Source: Sitta carolinensis
Lineage: Eukaryota > Chordata > Aves > Passeriformes > Sittidae
Direction of reading: 5' to 3'
Length of the DNA stretch: 64,000 nucleotides
Assembly (NCBI GenBank): GCA_032173965.1
Contig: CM063283.1
Coordinates: forward strand, 108,028,108 to 108,092,107
Shown: in pieces, positions 1-12,410 of the stretch
How positions within the stretch are numbered: the first letter of the stretch is position 1
Layout: every line of letters begins with the position of its first letter
Notes under the pieces: model-generated
Database searches by the model: none
What the model saw: the letters and a program-made list of their open reading frames with translations, nothing else
What the model was told of the DNA's origin: nothing
Program-made: the position numbers and the translations under genes

Positions 1-2164
1 GCTTTAGGGGCTACCACACCAACTCCCTCCTCCTCCTCCCCTGACTCGGTGCTCAGGGGACATCTCCAGGTGCAGTGGCTTTCTCCATGAAAGTCAGACT
101 CAGGAGAGACTGGCTGTCAGACTCTGAAGCACTTACTCCTTCTGACTGTGTGTTTTGGACAGAATCCCTTCCATCTGCATTGATGCAGTTATTGTTTGTA
201 TACATATTTTTAAGAAGGGATTTCCCTTCCTTCCTTCTCCTTTTAATATCATGTGGCAGCTAGAAGCAGGGAAAAGAGTCTGGCACCATATGACCAACCA
301 GCTGTCTGTGGACTGTCAGAGCATATTGAGGGGAACACAATGTGACTACCTTGGGTGCTTGATCGTTCAGTCTCTGTTGGCTAAGCTATACACTGTCTTC
401 CTTCCACTCAATTATCCTGAATGTCACTGGGTCAGTGCATTGTTTACAGGACAGTATTTTGAATTAAAAAAAAAAAAAAAAGTAATCTGGTCCATGTCTA
501 GTGCATGGTAAGAGCCCCTTCCTTGGAAAGCAGCATGACTCATGCTGGCAGAACATCTACTGCCAAGTCATCCTTTCTGTTGCACAGCAAGGTCTTCACT
601 TTTCTAAACTGCCTTTAAAGGCAGAAGAGTGGGTCACCTTTGCTCCAGCTCCAAGGTAGCAAACATAAGTGTTTAGGAACGAGAATACCAAAGGATGTGA
701 AGCAAAGCTAAGTATAGATGCCTCACATTGACTAATGTTGGAGAAATAGTGTGTTGTCTTTGACCTCAGTCCTCTCAGTTTTCTCTGCAGAGGAAACACA
801 AATGCATTTTAAAGATCTCTTCCATTATTTGTGAGTTTCATGGATGTATGAAGACATGTAAGTATCCTTCAGTTTCCACTAGAAAATCAAGCTGCTTTTA
901 CAGAGGGAAAGGAAAGCACCCTGAGGTGCACAGACAACAAAAGGCATTATCTGTCACTAGTGCAGTGGAGCAGAGAAAGGCATTTTTGGGGCACTAGGAA
1001 AAGATAATCTCTGACACTAAAGGAATTTATCAGGTAAAGGCTTTTCTGAGGATGCCTCCTAAACTGTGCTCTCTGACACAGCCAGTCGCCAGAACCATTA
1101 GGCACAAGTTCTTCAGGTTGAAGTTGATGTGGGGAGATTCCCCAAGAAATTGACCCAAAGAGAGAAGATGTTCCTTAAGAGAGGATAGTTTTTCATTATT
1201 AATTGGATTTAATGACTAATTTCTAGGAAGCTCCACTTCCTCTGAATTGGCAGATTTGAGTTCCCTCGATATACAGATGACAGTATTATACTCTGCAAAC
1301 TTTGCCAACAGACATACTGCCTTATTTACTCATGAACATGTCGTGTTTTACTTGACAAGTGGTAAAAACATGGTCTGCTTTACTTCTCTTTAACATTCTA
1401 ATTTTTAGACTACTGAGGTATGGTCCTATGCCTTCACCTGTTCAAGGAGGATAGGTTCTTATCAAAACTGTATGATGATTGTTATTGACTATGACCAATG
1501 ATATATTATTTTTGTCTGTCCCTTCTTCCTTCCTTCTCTCTTGCATTATTTATACTGCAATCCTTTTCCTTATAGTGACAATCAACATCATTACCTCTCT
1601 TCACAAACTACGCACTGCTGTTTCTCAACTGTACAGAATTTTGCAAGCGAGTTTCCAGTTCTTCTTTTGGGGTTGTAATTCATACAAATGGACATGAAAT
1701 TATTGCATTTTCCTTCCTGCAGATATTTCACTGCAGTCATGGAAGTCTGTGGAAAACTACACCACATTAATTCAGCACTGTGGACTCAGACTGGGACATG
1801 AGCTGGTGTCATGCACCTAATGCAAAGCCTCAGTATGGCAGAAAGAGCTTCTAATTACACTGCCTGGAGTAGAAAGTTTGAGAAATCAAGGAAGGAGAAA
1901 TGGTGAGAAGCATATGAATAGAGTTGTTCATCATTTCCATCTCAGCTCCTGCCATAGGAAAGGAGAAGAACTGAAACCTGTAGAAACCTAATTCTGGTTG
2001 CAAGAACATAATGACAAATGCACCTAATTTACTGCTGATGCTCTTAAAGAACTGTGGTGTCCAGATAAGGCAAGTCAAGGCACAATTTACTTAAGATAAC
2101 ATAACTGATTTGAATTTTTGTGAATTAAGATATTTTTAATTACATTTTTTATGATCTTGGGTTA
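1..2164. other. Noncoding stretch, nothing recognised
   Basis: I see no gene, RNA or recognisable transposon here. The longest open frame is about 118 codons (155-511, +) and has no domain-like composition. It ends just past a 16-base A run at 466-481. There is no polyadenylation signal just before the A run and no flanking duplication, so I do not call it a processed retrocopy. Confidence 0.6.
466..481. repeat. Poly(A) tract, 16 bp
   Basis: An uninterrupted run of 16 A follows an AT-rich stretch. It may be the remnant tail of an unrecognised retroposed sequence or simple slippage; no tail-associated element can be identified upstream. Confidence 0.8.
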
Positions 2165-2244
2165 TTTTTCCTTCTTTGTCCTTCTCTTTCTGTCTTCTAT
2201 TTCCTTATTCTCTTTCTTCCTCTGTCTTTCCTTTTCCTTCTCAG
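2165..2244 (+). repeat. Polypyrimidine tract ending in AG
   Basis: About 80 bases are almost all C and T, with scattered A and G, ending in CTTCTCAG. This is low-complexity sequence. Its form (long pyrimidine run, then CAG) is also that of a strong 3' splice site. The segment after it, 2245-2371, ends at a good GTAAGT donor, so an unannotated exon is possible, but nothing else supports it. Confidence 0.7.
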
Positions 2245-2371
2245 AGAAGCTGTTTGGCAGCTTGGAGTGGTTTTCCTGTCTGCATTTTGCCCCTGTGTTT
2301 TGGAGAAATGCCTGCCTGCAGCAGCCTAGACAGACTTCCAGGGCTGGAAGCATATTTTGTAAAACATGGAT

Positions 2372-5102
2372 GTAAGTTTACTTCACCTTTGACCCTTTTC
2401 AGCTGTGGAACTGAAGAAATCTCAGGGCTAGGTTCAGTCCTCTGCTCCCTATATTGTTCCCAGCACCCTACCCTAAATATTGTTGCTTTTCCCAAGAAGT
2501 TGTTTCACAGCCCAGAAAAATCTAGAAGAGCCTCTCACCCTCGCTTCCCTTCTCCTCTCTCACACCTAGGAAGAGGGTAGGAGATGCTTGTATCTCTCCA
2601 CCCTTCTTGTTGATTTCTGTTTCCTTTCCCTCCTGGCCCCACAGAAAGAGGAGGCCCTCCAAAAAACATCTCTCACTGTCTTCTCCTCCTGGCTTGGGGG
2701 ACAGAAAGGAGCAGGATCCACTCTTTTTTGTTATTGTCAAGGTTATTGAATCCCTTCCAGACCCACTTGTACTTCTGTGATCAAGTTTGGGTGATACACA
2801 AAGTTGCCCACTTCCTTTTATTTCCCAGAATAGCACAGAAGTTTGAGAGAAGCAGTGGCTGTCAGAAAATTACTTTCCTGTGAACTATGAGAAAGAAATA
2901 GCTGAGATCATGATGGGTGGATCCTCCTTTACCCTACTATCTAGATTAGCCTCCTAGAATAACTTCCCCAGGGAGTGATAATTTGGTTCAGTGAAATACA
3001 AATTTCAAGGGAGATCCTGATTATAAGGGAGAAGATCATGTCAGGTAACATGGGCTTCCTCTAATATTTCCTTTTATTCTCAGTCCTCTCTCCCATCCAG
3101 TTGGGTTTTTTTCCACACATCCTCTGCCAATCTCTTCTCCCCGGGGTCTGTTCCTGCTCCTGTAGAGTTTCATTTCAGTCCTTGCATGGATTCGGATAAT
3201 ATTACATCAGGCTTCATGTCGTGTTCTGGGAGAGAAAGCAAGACAGTAAATCTCTCTTGTATTTAACAGCCTAATTATGATTTTGTGTAACCCACATCTC
3301 TGGCTTTCTGTTTCTCCAGGAGAGCTAGGGTGGAGCAGGGAAGGAAGAGGCAGAACTGAACAAAACCCCACAGCAGCCTTTTTGGCATAGTTTATGAAGG
3401 AAAGGGGAGAGAGATCCTAATCTTTATATGTATTAGGTGCACGCATACAACAGTGGTGGGTGTGGACTGAAATGCTCAGTAGCCCTTGAGTTGGTAGATT
3501 AGACAGATTGTTTGCTGTGAGATGGATGGAGGGAAAACAGCAGGGAAGACTCAAAGAGGGGCTACAAAAGGGTGTGTGGTAAGTAATGGAAAGAAAAGTT
3601 CAAATAAATTCCAAAGAAGTTGAAAATGGAAGCAGGAACTGGGATTTTTTTTGTCTGGGAACAGACAGAGGATGCAGGGAAAAAAAAAATTATGGGAAGA
3701 TGAAAGCCGTGGGAGTTAATTCAGCCCTTATTAAAGTTGACAGCATACTCTTTACAGATAGTAGTCTTGGCTCAAAGAAAGATTTTGAAATAGGACAGAA
3801 GGAAGAAAGGAAGACTGGTAGACAAAAGACAGACAAAAAGAGAGAGCAAGGAGAAGGAATATACAAAAATGGAAATAGAAAATAGTTGAAAATAAACACA
3901 GAAACATACTATGTATATTGGAAGTATGCTGGAAAAGGGAAGGGAGATTGAATCCAGAGGAAAAAAAAATGCATGAGATCATTTTGTGATTTCAGATTTA
4001 CATCCTAGGGAATAGAAGAGTCCCTCCTGTAGAGCTGAGACCTACAGAAGAACCTGTGGCAGATGTGAAGATGTGCAGAGCAGAATATAACTGCAAACTA
4101 TAAAATGTATTACTTTATGCAGATACTTTCCTCTTAAGCTGTAAAGCCCAGGAGTGGAGTGGGCTCAGAGAGCAAGCTGGGGGCTGGGTAGGGAAATTGG
4201 GAAGTAGCCAGTGAAAGAGCTAATGACCAGATGGTTTGGTGCAGATCTGTGTCTCGGTGTTGGTTGACTTTGACATCTAAGGAAGTGAAAGCTTCAGCTG
4301 AAGCTCTTCTTGAAGCTGGGGCACTATGAGGTCTGTCTCCATGTTTTCTCTGGCATAGGGGTTCCCTGCCAACAAAACATGACCTCATGCTTCAGTCTTC
4401 TCCCTGGGGAGAGCATGAATACCCACGCCTGTTCCCATAAAACCCACAGAAGCCAGGTATCTCTGGCTGTGTCTGGGCTGAAAACCCCCAAGCCCCTGAG
4501 TTTCTGGGTTCCACAGATTTACTCTTTCCCTGTAGGAGGGTAAAACACAGTCAATTGTCAGTGCCCCAGTCCCTCCAGCCCCAGGCTCTGGTTTCCAGAA
4601 GAGGGAAGTGTCCAGTGGGGAATGTGACACATTCCACCTGGTCCCCTGACATGTGCCACCTCCAAGGTTGCTTAGCCCAGCAAGTGCAGCTGGAAACACC
4701 AACCCCATATCAAACCTGGGCGAGCTGGGCTGATGCATTCAAAGCTTGCTAAGGGATGTCCAGGCATTTGTACATGCACAGAGTAAAATCCTGTGAGCTT
4801 TTTCTTCTTTTTCCTGAAAACCAGGCTTAAAACAAGACTCTTGATCAGGCATCCTTTACAGAAAGAAAAATCAGCCATGGGCTGCCTGTCAAGGGAGAGC
4901 AAGCTGCATGGGCCATGTGGGCTGCCTGGGAAAAAGCAGGTCCCAAACCTCAGAAAGGTTCATTGTACACAAGGGTTGACTGCCTGAATGCCTCTGGGCA
5001 TTGAGATCTCTGTAGTGTGTTTGGATGAGGGAAAGCTTTCTCCAACGTGTGAACAAGGCCTGTGTCTGGGTCAGCCCACTGGGTTTGCTCTAGTGCTTAA
5101 GA
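2372..5102. other. Noncoding stretch with a purine tract
   Basis: No gene is recognised. The frames in this stretch (up to about 117 codons) show no domain. The one notable feature is the purine-rich tract at about 3774-3860. Short A runs occur near 3680 and 3960. Confidence 0.55.
3774..3860. repeat. Purine-rich low-complexity tract
   Basis: The + strand is dominated by GAAAG, GGAAG, AGACA and AGAGAG words over about 85 bases. It is roughly the complement in composition of the pyrimidine tract 1.6 kb upstream (2165-2244), but I cannot align the two as true inverted copies. Confidence 0.6.
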
Positions 5103-5156
5103 GTTGGACTCCTGTGGGTCCCTTCCAATTCAGAATATTCTGTGGTTCTGTGATTC
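5103..5156 (+). mobile_element. CR1 LINE, extreme 3' end fragment
   Basis: The segment has the terminal form of avian CR1: GTTGGACT, then GTCCCTTCCAATTCAGAATA, then a terminal TTCTGTGGTTCTGTGATTC repeat. CR1 copies are usually 5'-truncated and end in short 8-bp repeats instead of poly(A), and this copy keeps only the last 50 or so bases. It carries no coding sequence. Confidence 0.75.
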
Positions 5157-7379
5157 TTCACTCCCTCAGTACCCGTGGGTGTGAAGGCTCTGGCTCCCAC
5201 TCACTGCAGTCAGACACAGAGTCCCACAGGGAAAACTCCTGCTGGGATGGGCCAGACCTGCTCGCACATCCAGCTGGGCTGTCAGTGCCAGAAATATCAC
5301 CTCACCCCATGGACCAGCACTGCAACTGGTGTCCCTGTGGGAGGAGACCTGCTTTAATCGAGGGGGACATTTGTGCTGAGACGAGGTGCTTTTCCATATG
5401 CTCCGTCTTCTTGCCTATGCATTTTTGTGACATGAGCAGGGTCTGGTGAGATTATCTTATTTTTCTCCTCAGCATGATAGCAGGAATCGATGGGAGTGGT
5501 GTTTAGAGCTTCACAGCCTGAGCTCCCTGAACTCAGCCTGAAAAAACACATCTCCAGCAGGAAAAGAGCATCTTAAACAAACAGGATCCCAAGCTTTAAG
5601 AAGCCTAGCAGGTTTATGGCAACACATTTTAGAGAAAGAAATAGAAGCACAATAAATATATATTCCATTACACGTGTTTGTTATAAATTTGGTATGGTGC
5701 TGAGAGTGTTCAGTGTATAAAATTCATGGTTACAAACTTCCCAAGGCAAAATCCTAAGCCTCCTCTTCTTGTAATATTTCTTCCTACCCCATCAGACATA
5801 ACCCCTGAGAGTGGCAGAAAACTGCTGTCCAAACTCTTCCAGGTTTGATGCCAGTCCTAAAGAGGCATAAAGCAGGATATGGGAAATATCAGGTCTCTTT
5901 TAAATTACGGAACTGAAGATGTGTGTTGTTTTGGCCACAGCCATCGACAGTTTAGGATCCCTTAATTTTTCTTTTCCTGGGACATTGTGGCTGTATATGC
6001 AGCACTAATTCCCCAAGACTGAAGGACTTGGGTGTTTTTTTCATTTTCAATCCTGGTGCATTTTTTTTCACTGTTCTTCAGTCTTTTTATTGATTCTCAG
6101 CTTTTTTCATGACTCTAAGTGTTGCTTATTTTGTACTTCTCCCTTTCCTCTCTCCCCCCAAAACATACCAGCCTGCATTCACTTAGGCTGAATCTCAATT
6201 TATTTACTGCCTTTTTAGAAGCATGTTTTTTTTCCTAAGGCTTGCTGAAAGAGAACTGTCCATTAAGGTTCTTTTCCACTGCAGAGAAGGCTTTGTCCTG
6301 TTTTCTCGTGGTGTTTGTGGCAGATATGAAACTGTTGAAGACAAAATGTACTTTTGAATTGTTCAGGCTGAAGCAAAATGAGAGCTGTGTGCAGGCAGAT
6401 GGAGAAAGAGTCCCAGTGTACTTTGCAACTGGGGGACAGGACATATCACTTTAGCAAGTTGTTGCTAGCATCTGTTTTCACATGGGGCAGTTCTCTAGCC
6501 CCAGATAATCCCTCTGAGTGCCAGGACTGGCTGTGCTGTTTGGCTGCTGATCTGTCACTTCCCAGCAACTGAATAACTGCTTCAAAGCAGCTATTCCAGG
6601 AGCGACATTGCTGCGAGATGAATGAATTTATTTAAGCTTTCTACATTATTGTCAAAAAAGTACGGGACTAATGCATGAAATTTGTTCTGTGTTGATGTTC
6701 ATGATAAGGAGTAAGAGAAGTCTCTGCCAATATTTTACTCTTATCAAAGGTAATCAATAAAAGTGCTTCCTGGTAAATAGCGTGTTTGACATGTGGCCTG
6801 TCTGTCGAGGCATTGGAAAGGCTGATAAATACCCAGTATCCTTACTACAGCACTTCCCTGGAAAACAGCTTGGGGGAGAGAAGGGGCTGTGCAGCTCTGC
6901 AGTGTGCTGTGCCCGTGCTCAGCATCCACTGAGATGCTGCAAGCCTGGATGCACCGACCCTGCTCCTCCCCCTGGACCCTCTCTCTTCCCACTCTTCAGA
7001 TCAGCCAAGGCAACACTGCTCAGCCCCAGTCACACTCAACATGTGCTGACCCATCAAGGCCTTTTCTGAAGGCTAGTGCAGGCTCTTAGTGCAGGACTAA
7101 TAAATTATCATTTATTCATGATCCTAAATGTGCTTTCCAGTCCAGGTAACACTGTTTAGCCAGCCTCCTTCAACCCTCTCCTCATGCCTCCCCCCATTTC
7201 CTCCAGAGTCCTGTCTTACTTGCCCTGCAGTCAGTACAAAGTTGAAGGCACAGCTCTGATGGGAGGGTTCTACACTCTCTTCACACTTCCTAAATGCAGG
7301 TCCAGGTATGTTCAGCAATACTTTACTCCTCTCATGTGCTGCTCTGCAATGTGTCGCTGCCTTCTCTGCCGTTTTTGAT
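5157..7379. other. Noncoding stretch, nothing recognised
   Basis: Unique-looking sequence with AT-rich parts near 5640-5700 and 6590-6790. Open frames are 95 codons or fewer and have no recognisable domain. No repeat family is identified. Confidence 0.55.
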
Positions 7380-7600
7380 TAAGGTATGCTGAAAATAATA
7401 GAAGTGATTGGATTGCTCTCCCCTGATTATCCTTCTGCTAACATAATTCATTGTCATTTAGAACATAATTTGCTGCTAGGGACGTGATTAGCTTGGATTA
7501 AGATACCATTAAATAAACAAGGTTGGGTAAGAGTAAGATGGCTGCAGAAAACGACAGAGTTGTTGTGCATCAGCTCACATATTGTAATTAGTCGTGATTT
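7380..7600. promoter_or_regulatory. Candidate conserved noncoding element
   Basis: An AT-rich block with a non-repetitive, complex base pattern and many ATTA/TAAT homeodomain-type cores (for example GATTATCC, TAACATAATTCATTG and CTTGGATTAAGATACC). Blocks like this in vertebrate gene deserts are often conserved enhancers. I infer this from composition only; conservation cannot be tested here. Confidence 0.3.
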
Positions 7601-10569
7601 AAAAAGAAATACCTGAAAATTTCTGAAGGGCTGAGCGAAATCCCGAAGCAGTCTAATCCAGTGTTTTAGAGTTAGTCTGAATGTGATCAGCAATCTTAAA
7701 AACAGTAAGTATATAATGATGGACTGAGGAGTGCCTGTGTACCTCCCACACAATCTCCTCGATTTCTTCCTCATCCTCCATCCAGTGCAGCCCTCACTGG
7801 ATATGAACACTCACGTGCTCAGTTGAAGCCATGGTTCTCAGTCTTTGTACTACATGTTCCATAAAATGTGAAGCTTTAGGGAAATTCAAGTATCGTCCTT
7901 TTTGGAATCCTTCTCTAGAGTATGTGGAGGTCGAAGGGGAAATTTGTTGAATCTTCAACAATGCTACAAAGTCAAGAAAGCCATCGCTTCCACTCATGAG
8001 CTGAATGATGAGTTCTGCTTCGAGAGCTTCTGGTATTCACATTTCCATTCTATCCAGGTGTAATATTAAAATCCGCATTTTTCCAGTGGCTGCAGAAATA
8101 CCTTAGAACAGCCAGGCAAAGTTATCATGTCTGTGAGCAGAATGCTGTTAACTAAAGGTCGGACCAGACCTCTATGCTCCACACCAAATGGGAGTTATAA
8201 CACTTTCTACACGTCCTTAGTAAGACCTAAGGACAGATTTAGCTGGGAAACAGAATGCATTACTGTAAAAACTAGTCTTTTATTTCTTCTCATCCTGAAC
8301 TTCTCTGAGCCAAACTCTGCCTCCCTTACAATAAAAAATGTGGGTTTGAATTGTTCAGAACAGCTACTTCCAAATAAAGCTGTCTGTGTAAAAAGTAATG
8401 TAAGTGGGTTGCCAAGCATTTGTTCTGGAAGTTACCTGACCTGCTACCTTTTGTTTTCATTAATTTGGCTGTTACATCTGATCCACAACTTCACTGAGAA
8501 TAGATCTCTTGAAATTGCAACTCGTGCACAAACTCAGGAGCCCTGCAAGAAAGAGTTTAACAGCTACAGGTTCTGGCTGTAGCCCACAAATTGTGACAGC
8601 AAATCTGTCTTCATCATTTGTAGAAACTCAGAATTAGAAACTTAAATATAGAATTGGCTGATTCACCGATTTAGTACAGTTAATGATGTGGATTAGCCTT
8701 TTTTGCAAATGCTCTTGTGCAGAAACAAAACAAGCAGAGGAACTTTTTACTCCAATTTGTCTAAGCGTGTCTGAGTTAGAATGAAATTTGCTCAGTATAT
8801 ATTTTCCCAGTTAAGAAAGCTATGCTTTTAAAAAGTCTAAATGAACTCAGTGGTATTATCTGTTGACCCACCTGGAAGAGATGACCGGTCGAGGTCTGTT
8901 GACTTTCCTGGAATAGCTGGAGTAGGCTGACAGGGGGACAGTGACCTGCAGGCCAAGGCTTTTGGTGGAATATAATCTTCCTGTGTTGACTCTTGTGTGA
9001 CATTAGAGGTGAGACTGACATTCATTTACATTCTTCTGTTAAGTAAGCAGAGGGTTTTGTGTTGCCTTAGCCCTGTGCAGTGCAGCCACCTTTGGGTATG
9101 TGCAAGGAAATGAGAAGTATGACTACCACTCCTTGGAGGGACAAGGGGTGGCATGCTTATGAGGAAACATGAAAAAAAGTATGTCTAGATCCCTAAAAAC
9201 CTGATTTGAACAGGTGAAATTCATCCCACTGATACAACTGCATCTACTTCCAAACAATACCCTAGGGAATTAAAGGAAAAAAATAAAAATGTAATGATGA
9301 AAACCTTGAGAGGAAACTGTGCCTGTGCAGCATATGGTAGACATTTGGTGTGATGCCTCACGTGCTAGCATTGCACAGGAGCCTTGTGAAGGAACCCTAA
9401 CAACCATGAATTGTAGCATTTTAGAGCACAAATCTACCCTGAAAAGGGTCTGGTTAGCTTCAGCCTCAACTGTTTTGCTTCCCATATCTGCCCAAACTGG
9501 GACAGCTGAATTTAATGATAGAATAAGTTGTTATGACTTCACTGCTCTTTCTCTAAACCAGATCCAGCTATGCTTTGGAAATGTGAGCTGTGCTGGCCTT
9601 TGCTTTATAAACAGGAGTGTTCAGTGGATTCTAGCTGTAATAACTTGACTTTTGGGGGAGGGGAGCCAGAAATCATCCATCCTCATGAAAGGGCCAGTAG
9701 GATTGGCAGCATCTAAACAGTGGGAATGGAGCACATCTCTGCATGCTGTGAGAAGGAACAGGTCCTCAGCAGTCCCTGCAATGGCCTTGGTTACATTGCA
9801 GGGAAATCTACAGGCAAGCAGGGAGCCATGGTGCATGCCAGGCTGCTCCCAGGACTGAGACTGTGGTAAATAGAGAGCAGACCTGACCCACGGTCTGTGT
9901 GCACAGGGGAGAGGATGTAGTTCTGTCTGCACTCCAGCCAGTTGAAGATCCCTGTCAGCCTGTGTTCGAGGTGCACCAGAGCTAGTTGTGTCCTCTCCAT
10001 GCCAGAAGCTCCTTCAGGGCCAGCTTGGCTGTCCCTGGCAGTGCTGCTCTCTGCAGTGCAGACAGGCTCTGAGCCCTGCACTGATGTTTTCAAACCACCA
10101 CCTCTCCCAGTGGTGGTATGGTAAACCATACCTTAGCACTTCCCTGTGCTCCAGCTGGAGATGTCTTCCTCTGTGACCTGTGGATGCCTCTGGCAGCTGG
10201 CAATTGCCATGCTGCAAATGAGAGGGGGATGATGACCTCAAACGAAGGCAGGCAGGCTCTCTGCTCCCCTTGTTTCATACCTGCTAATGCCTCCCATCAT
10301 CAGCAACAGCAAAAGCCCAGTAGGTCGTGGATTTGGGCAAAAGCCCATAATCTCTATATATCCCAGCACAGACTGACAGGAGCCGGTATTTTCTCAGTAT
10401 AAAGTTTGTTGCAATGCTGTAAGTTGTGCTAATGTTCCTCCAGAGTTGTTCCTTAGAAGGGGCTGACTGTAGAGAGGAAAACCAGAAAGCTTTGCAGGAC
10501 CTTGCTTTCTGGGACTCTGCTTTTTCACTCTTATTCCCAGGTGGGGAAGTCTCATGCTTTTAGTGGGCT
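7601..10569. other. Noncoding stretch with paired short hairpins
   Basis: No gene is recognised. The longest frame (8127-8582, 151 codons, +) is not domain-like and lies in ordinary AT-balanced DNA. Near 10095-10132 two short inverted repeats sit side by side; the second has 8-bp arms GGTATGGT and ACCATACC separated by AA (10115-10132). Confidence 0.5.
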
Positions 10570-10640
10570 GAAGAGGTGGTTAAGTGTTTTACTCAGCAGC
10601 ATTTACCCAGCCCAGAACTGGAGCCCCAACCCACCTGTGG
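10570..10640 (-). mobile_element. Possible MIR-like SINE remnant
   Basis: The + strand reads GAGGTGGTTAAGTGTTTTAC, then an AGCAGCATT word, then CAGCCCAGAACTGG. This resembles the reverse complement of the MIR/CORE-SINE middle region, which in that orientation has a GAGGTTAAGTGACTTGC-type segment followed by a CACACAGC and AGAGCTGGG segment. It is highly diverged, as expected for a repeat this old in a bird genome, and similarity by chance is possible. Confidence 0.35.
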
Positions 10641-10798
10641 ACCTCCAGAAACTAGAATTTTAGATCCCACCCTCCCAGGAATTTCAGGAGGGTAATATCT
10701 GGATCCAAAATTAACCGTCACAGTGTTGGCTCTTCTCACATTCAAAATCCTGTTATCTGATCCCAATCCAGTGTCATTATAGAGAGCCACCAGCCAGA

Positions 10799-10880
10799 AA
10801 GCTGTTAAGTGATGCACCTAAAATAACAGAGCCACTAAATGGTGGGAGCTGGAAGGTGAACAGGGATGGCTTTTAGAAGC
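10799..10880 (-). mobile_element. MIR-like SINE remnant
   Basis: The + strand runs GCTGTTAAGTGATGCACCTA, then ACAGAGCCACTAAATGG, then GGGAGCTGGAAGGTGAAC. It follows the order of the reverse complement of the MIR core: GTTAAGTGA, a CCCAAGGTCACACAGC-like part, AGTGGCAGAGCTGGG and a GAACC-like box. The order of several blocks supports it more strongly than any single word does. Another old SINE or an L2-related tail is the alternative. Confidence 0.45.
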
Positions 10881-12265
10881 ACTCTCCAGCCCTAAGGGGC
10901 CAGGCTGCTGCTTCCAGTCCACATCAGGACAAAGTCAACAAGAAAATTAACATCTCTGTCAGCAGAAGAGGCTCATCCCTTTGTCTTGCACTTGAAGCCC
11001 AGAGAGGTCCATCAGGCAGCCAAGGTGAGAGGAGCAAACTTGTTGTTTGATTTCATGCAAAGTCCTACAGTGGAACTCAAAATCCAGCAATGGGCTCAGC
11101 TGCAGAGCTTCACCCAGCCTCACCAGCTCACACCTTGAGGGGTTGTTATTAGGTCTCAGTGTCTGGAGAATGTTCCCCTTGATATCTTTGCTCACAGAAT
11201 TAAACCCTGCCCCGTGGTAAATAAGTACAAGTTTCTTCTGTAACTTCTGAATTAAATCAGTTTCCTGGCCTATGCTGCATCATAGCTCAGTGATCTGAGT
11301 GGCATAGTGCATATTTCGGGATGTTTAGCCTCTCTTAAAGGCAGATCCCTTTTCTCAATGGAACTTTCTAAGCTATTCCCCCCAGTGACATCATGCCTTC
11401 TCCGCTCCCACAGCCACAAAGGCATTTATTGATAGGCATGACATTTTCCTTTAATGCTTTCATTGTTTCCAGAGGTTTATTTGGGTTGTTGTTGGAAGTC
11501 AGAAAAACAAGACAAAAGGCAATGTTAAGAAGGAGACTTGGCCTACATGCAAGTATGTGGTGAGACAAAATCTCTGGGGCAATTTGTAGGGAATCTGCTT
11601 TCCACAGGCTTCTCCACAATGACAAATGAGTGTCATCCAAGTCCCCTGGAGCTGCCACCTCCTCCTGGCAGTTTACTGCAGTCCAGTTGGGTTTGGTGCA
11701 CTGTGCAGGGATCTGGCATGGGGAATTTAAAGCACTTCTGTAGATATATTTTACTGTATTGCTCTTCTTCCCTATTTGCCTCTTTAGATACATTATTTCT
11801 TTCCCTGAGAATTACCCATAGCACTTCCAGTGAGTTGTTGTCCAGAACGATGTGTTAGTTTTTAGATAGATAAACTGACTGTTACATATTTCATTAAATA
11901 TTCCTTAAGAGTTGCTTTGTGTCTAAGGGAGTTTGCAGACATCCATATAGCCCCCTCTTAAAAGTTAATTTGTTTGGCAGTCTGGACAAAACAATACTCC
12001 AAAAGGTTAATAAGCATGAAATGAATGGCTTGGTAGGCCTGGGCTAAATGATCATTTGGAGGAGGGAGCAGCTACTATTCTATTACGTGCTGCTCCTGTT
12101 AAACCTCAGCAAATCTGCTAAGTGGAGCCCAGAAGAGAGGGGTCCTCTAGGTCTTGCCCCTCAATAGCCTCTGGCTTTGGTCCCACATAATGCTTGAACT
12201 GCTTGACAGACCTCTGAGCTCTGCTGGGACTTGCTTTCAGAGGAGCCCTGTGGGGTTTATTTTAA
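10881..12265. other. Noncoding stretch, nothing recognised
   Basis: No gene or repeat is recognised. The longest frames (about 140 codons on the - strand near 11368-11793, and 106 codons on the + strand) overlap each other and show no domain. Confidence 0.55.
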
Positions 12266-12410
12266 AATATTTTATTATTATTATTATTTATTTGGGAGTG
12301 TTGCTGCTATTGAGGTTTTTTTCTGGGTTTTATTTTTTTATTGTTTGTTTTGGGGGGTTTTGTTTGGGTGCTTTTGGTAGTGATAGCGGGGTTTAGGTTT
12401 TGGGGTTTTC
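12266..12410. repeat. (ATT)n run followed by GT-rich low-complexity DNA
   Basis: A run of about seven ATT units at roughly 12270-12289 passes into about 110 bases of T and G runs (TTTTGGGG-type words). This looks like simple-sequence decay and not a transposon. It has no regular hexamer period, so it is not an interstitial telomere repeat. Confidence 0.65.

Noticed and set aside
155..481. Processed pseudogene ending in the poly(A) at 466-481
   Set aside because: There is no polyadenylation signal before the tail, no flanking duplication and no recognisable protein similarity.
12290..12410. Interstitial telomeric repeat in the GT-rich stretch
   Set aside because: No regular TTAGGG period is present, only irregular T and G runs.
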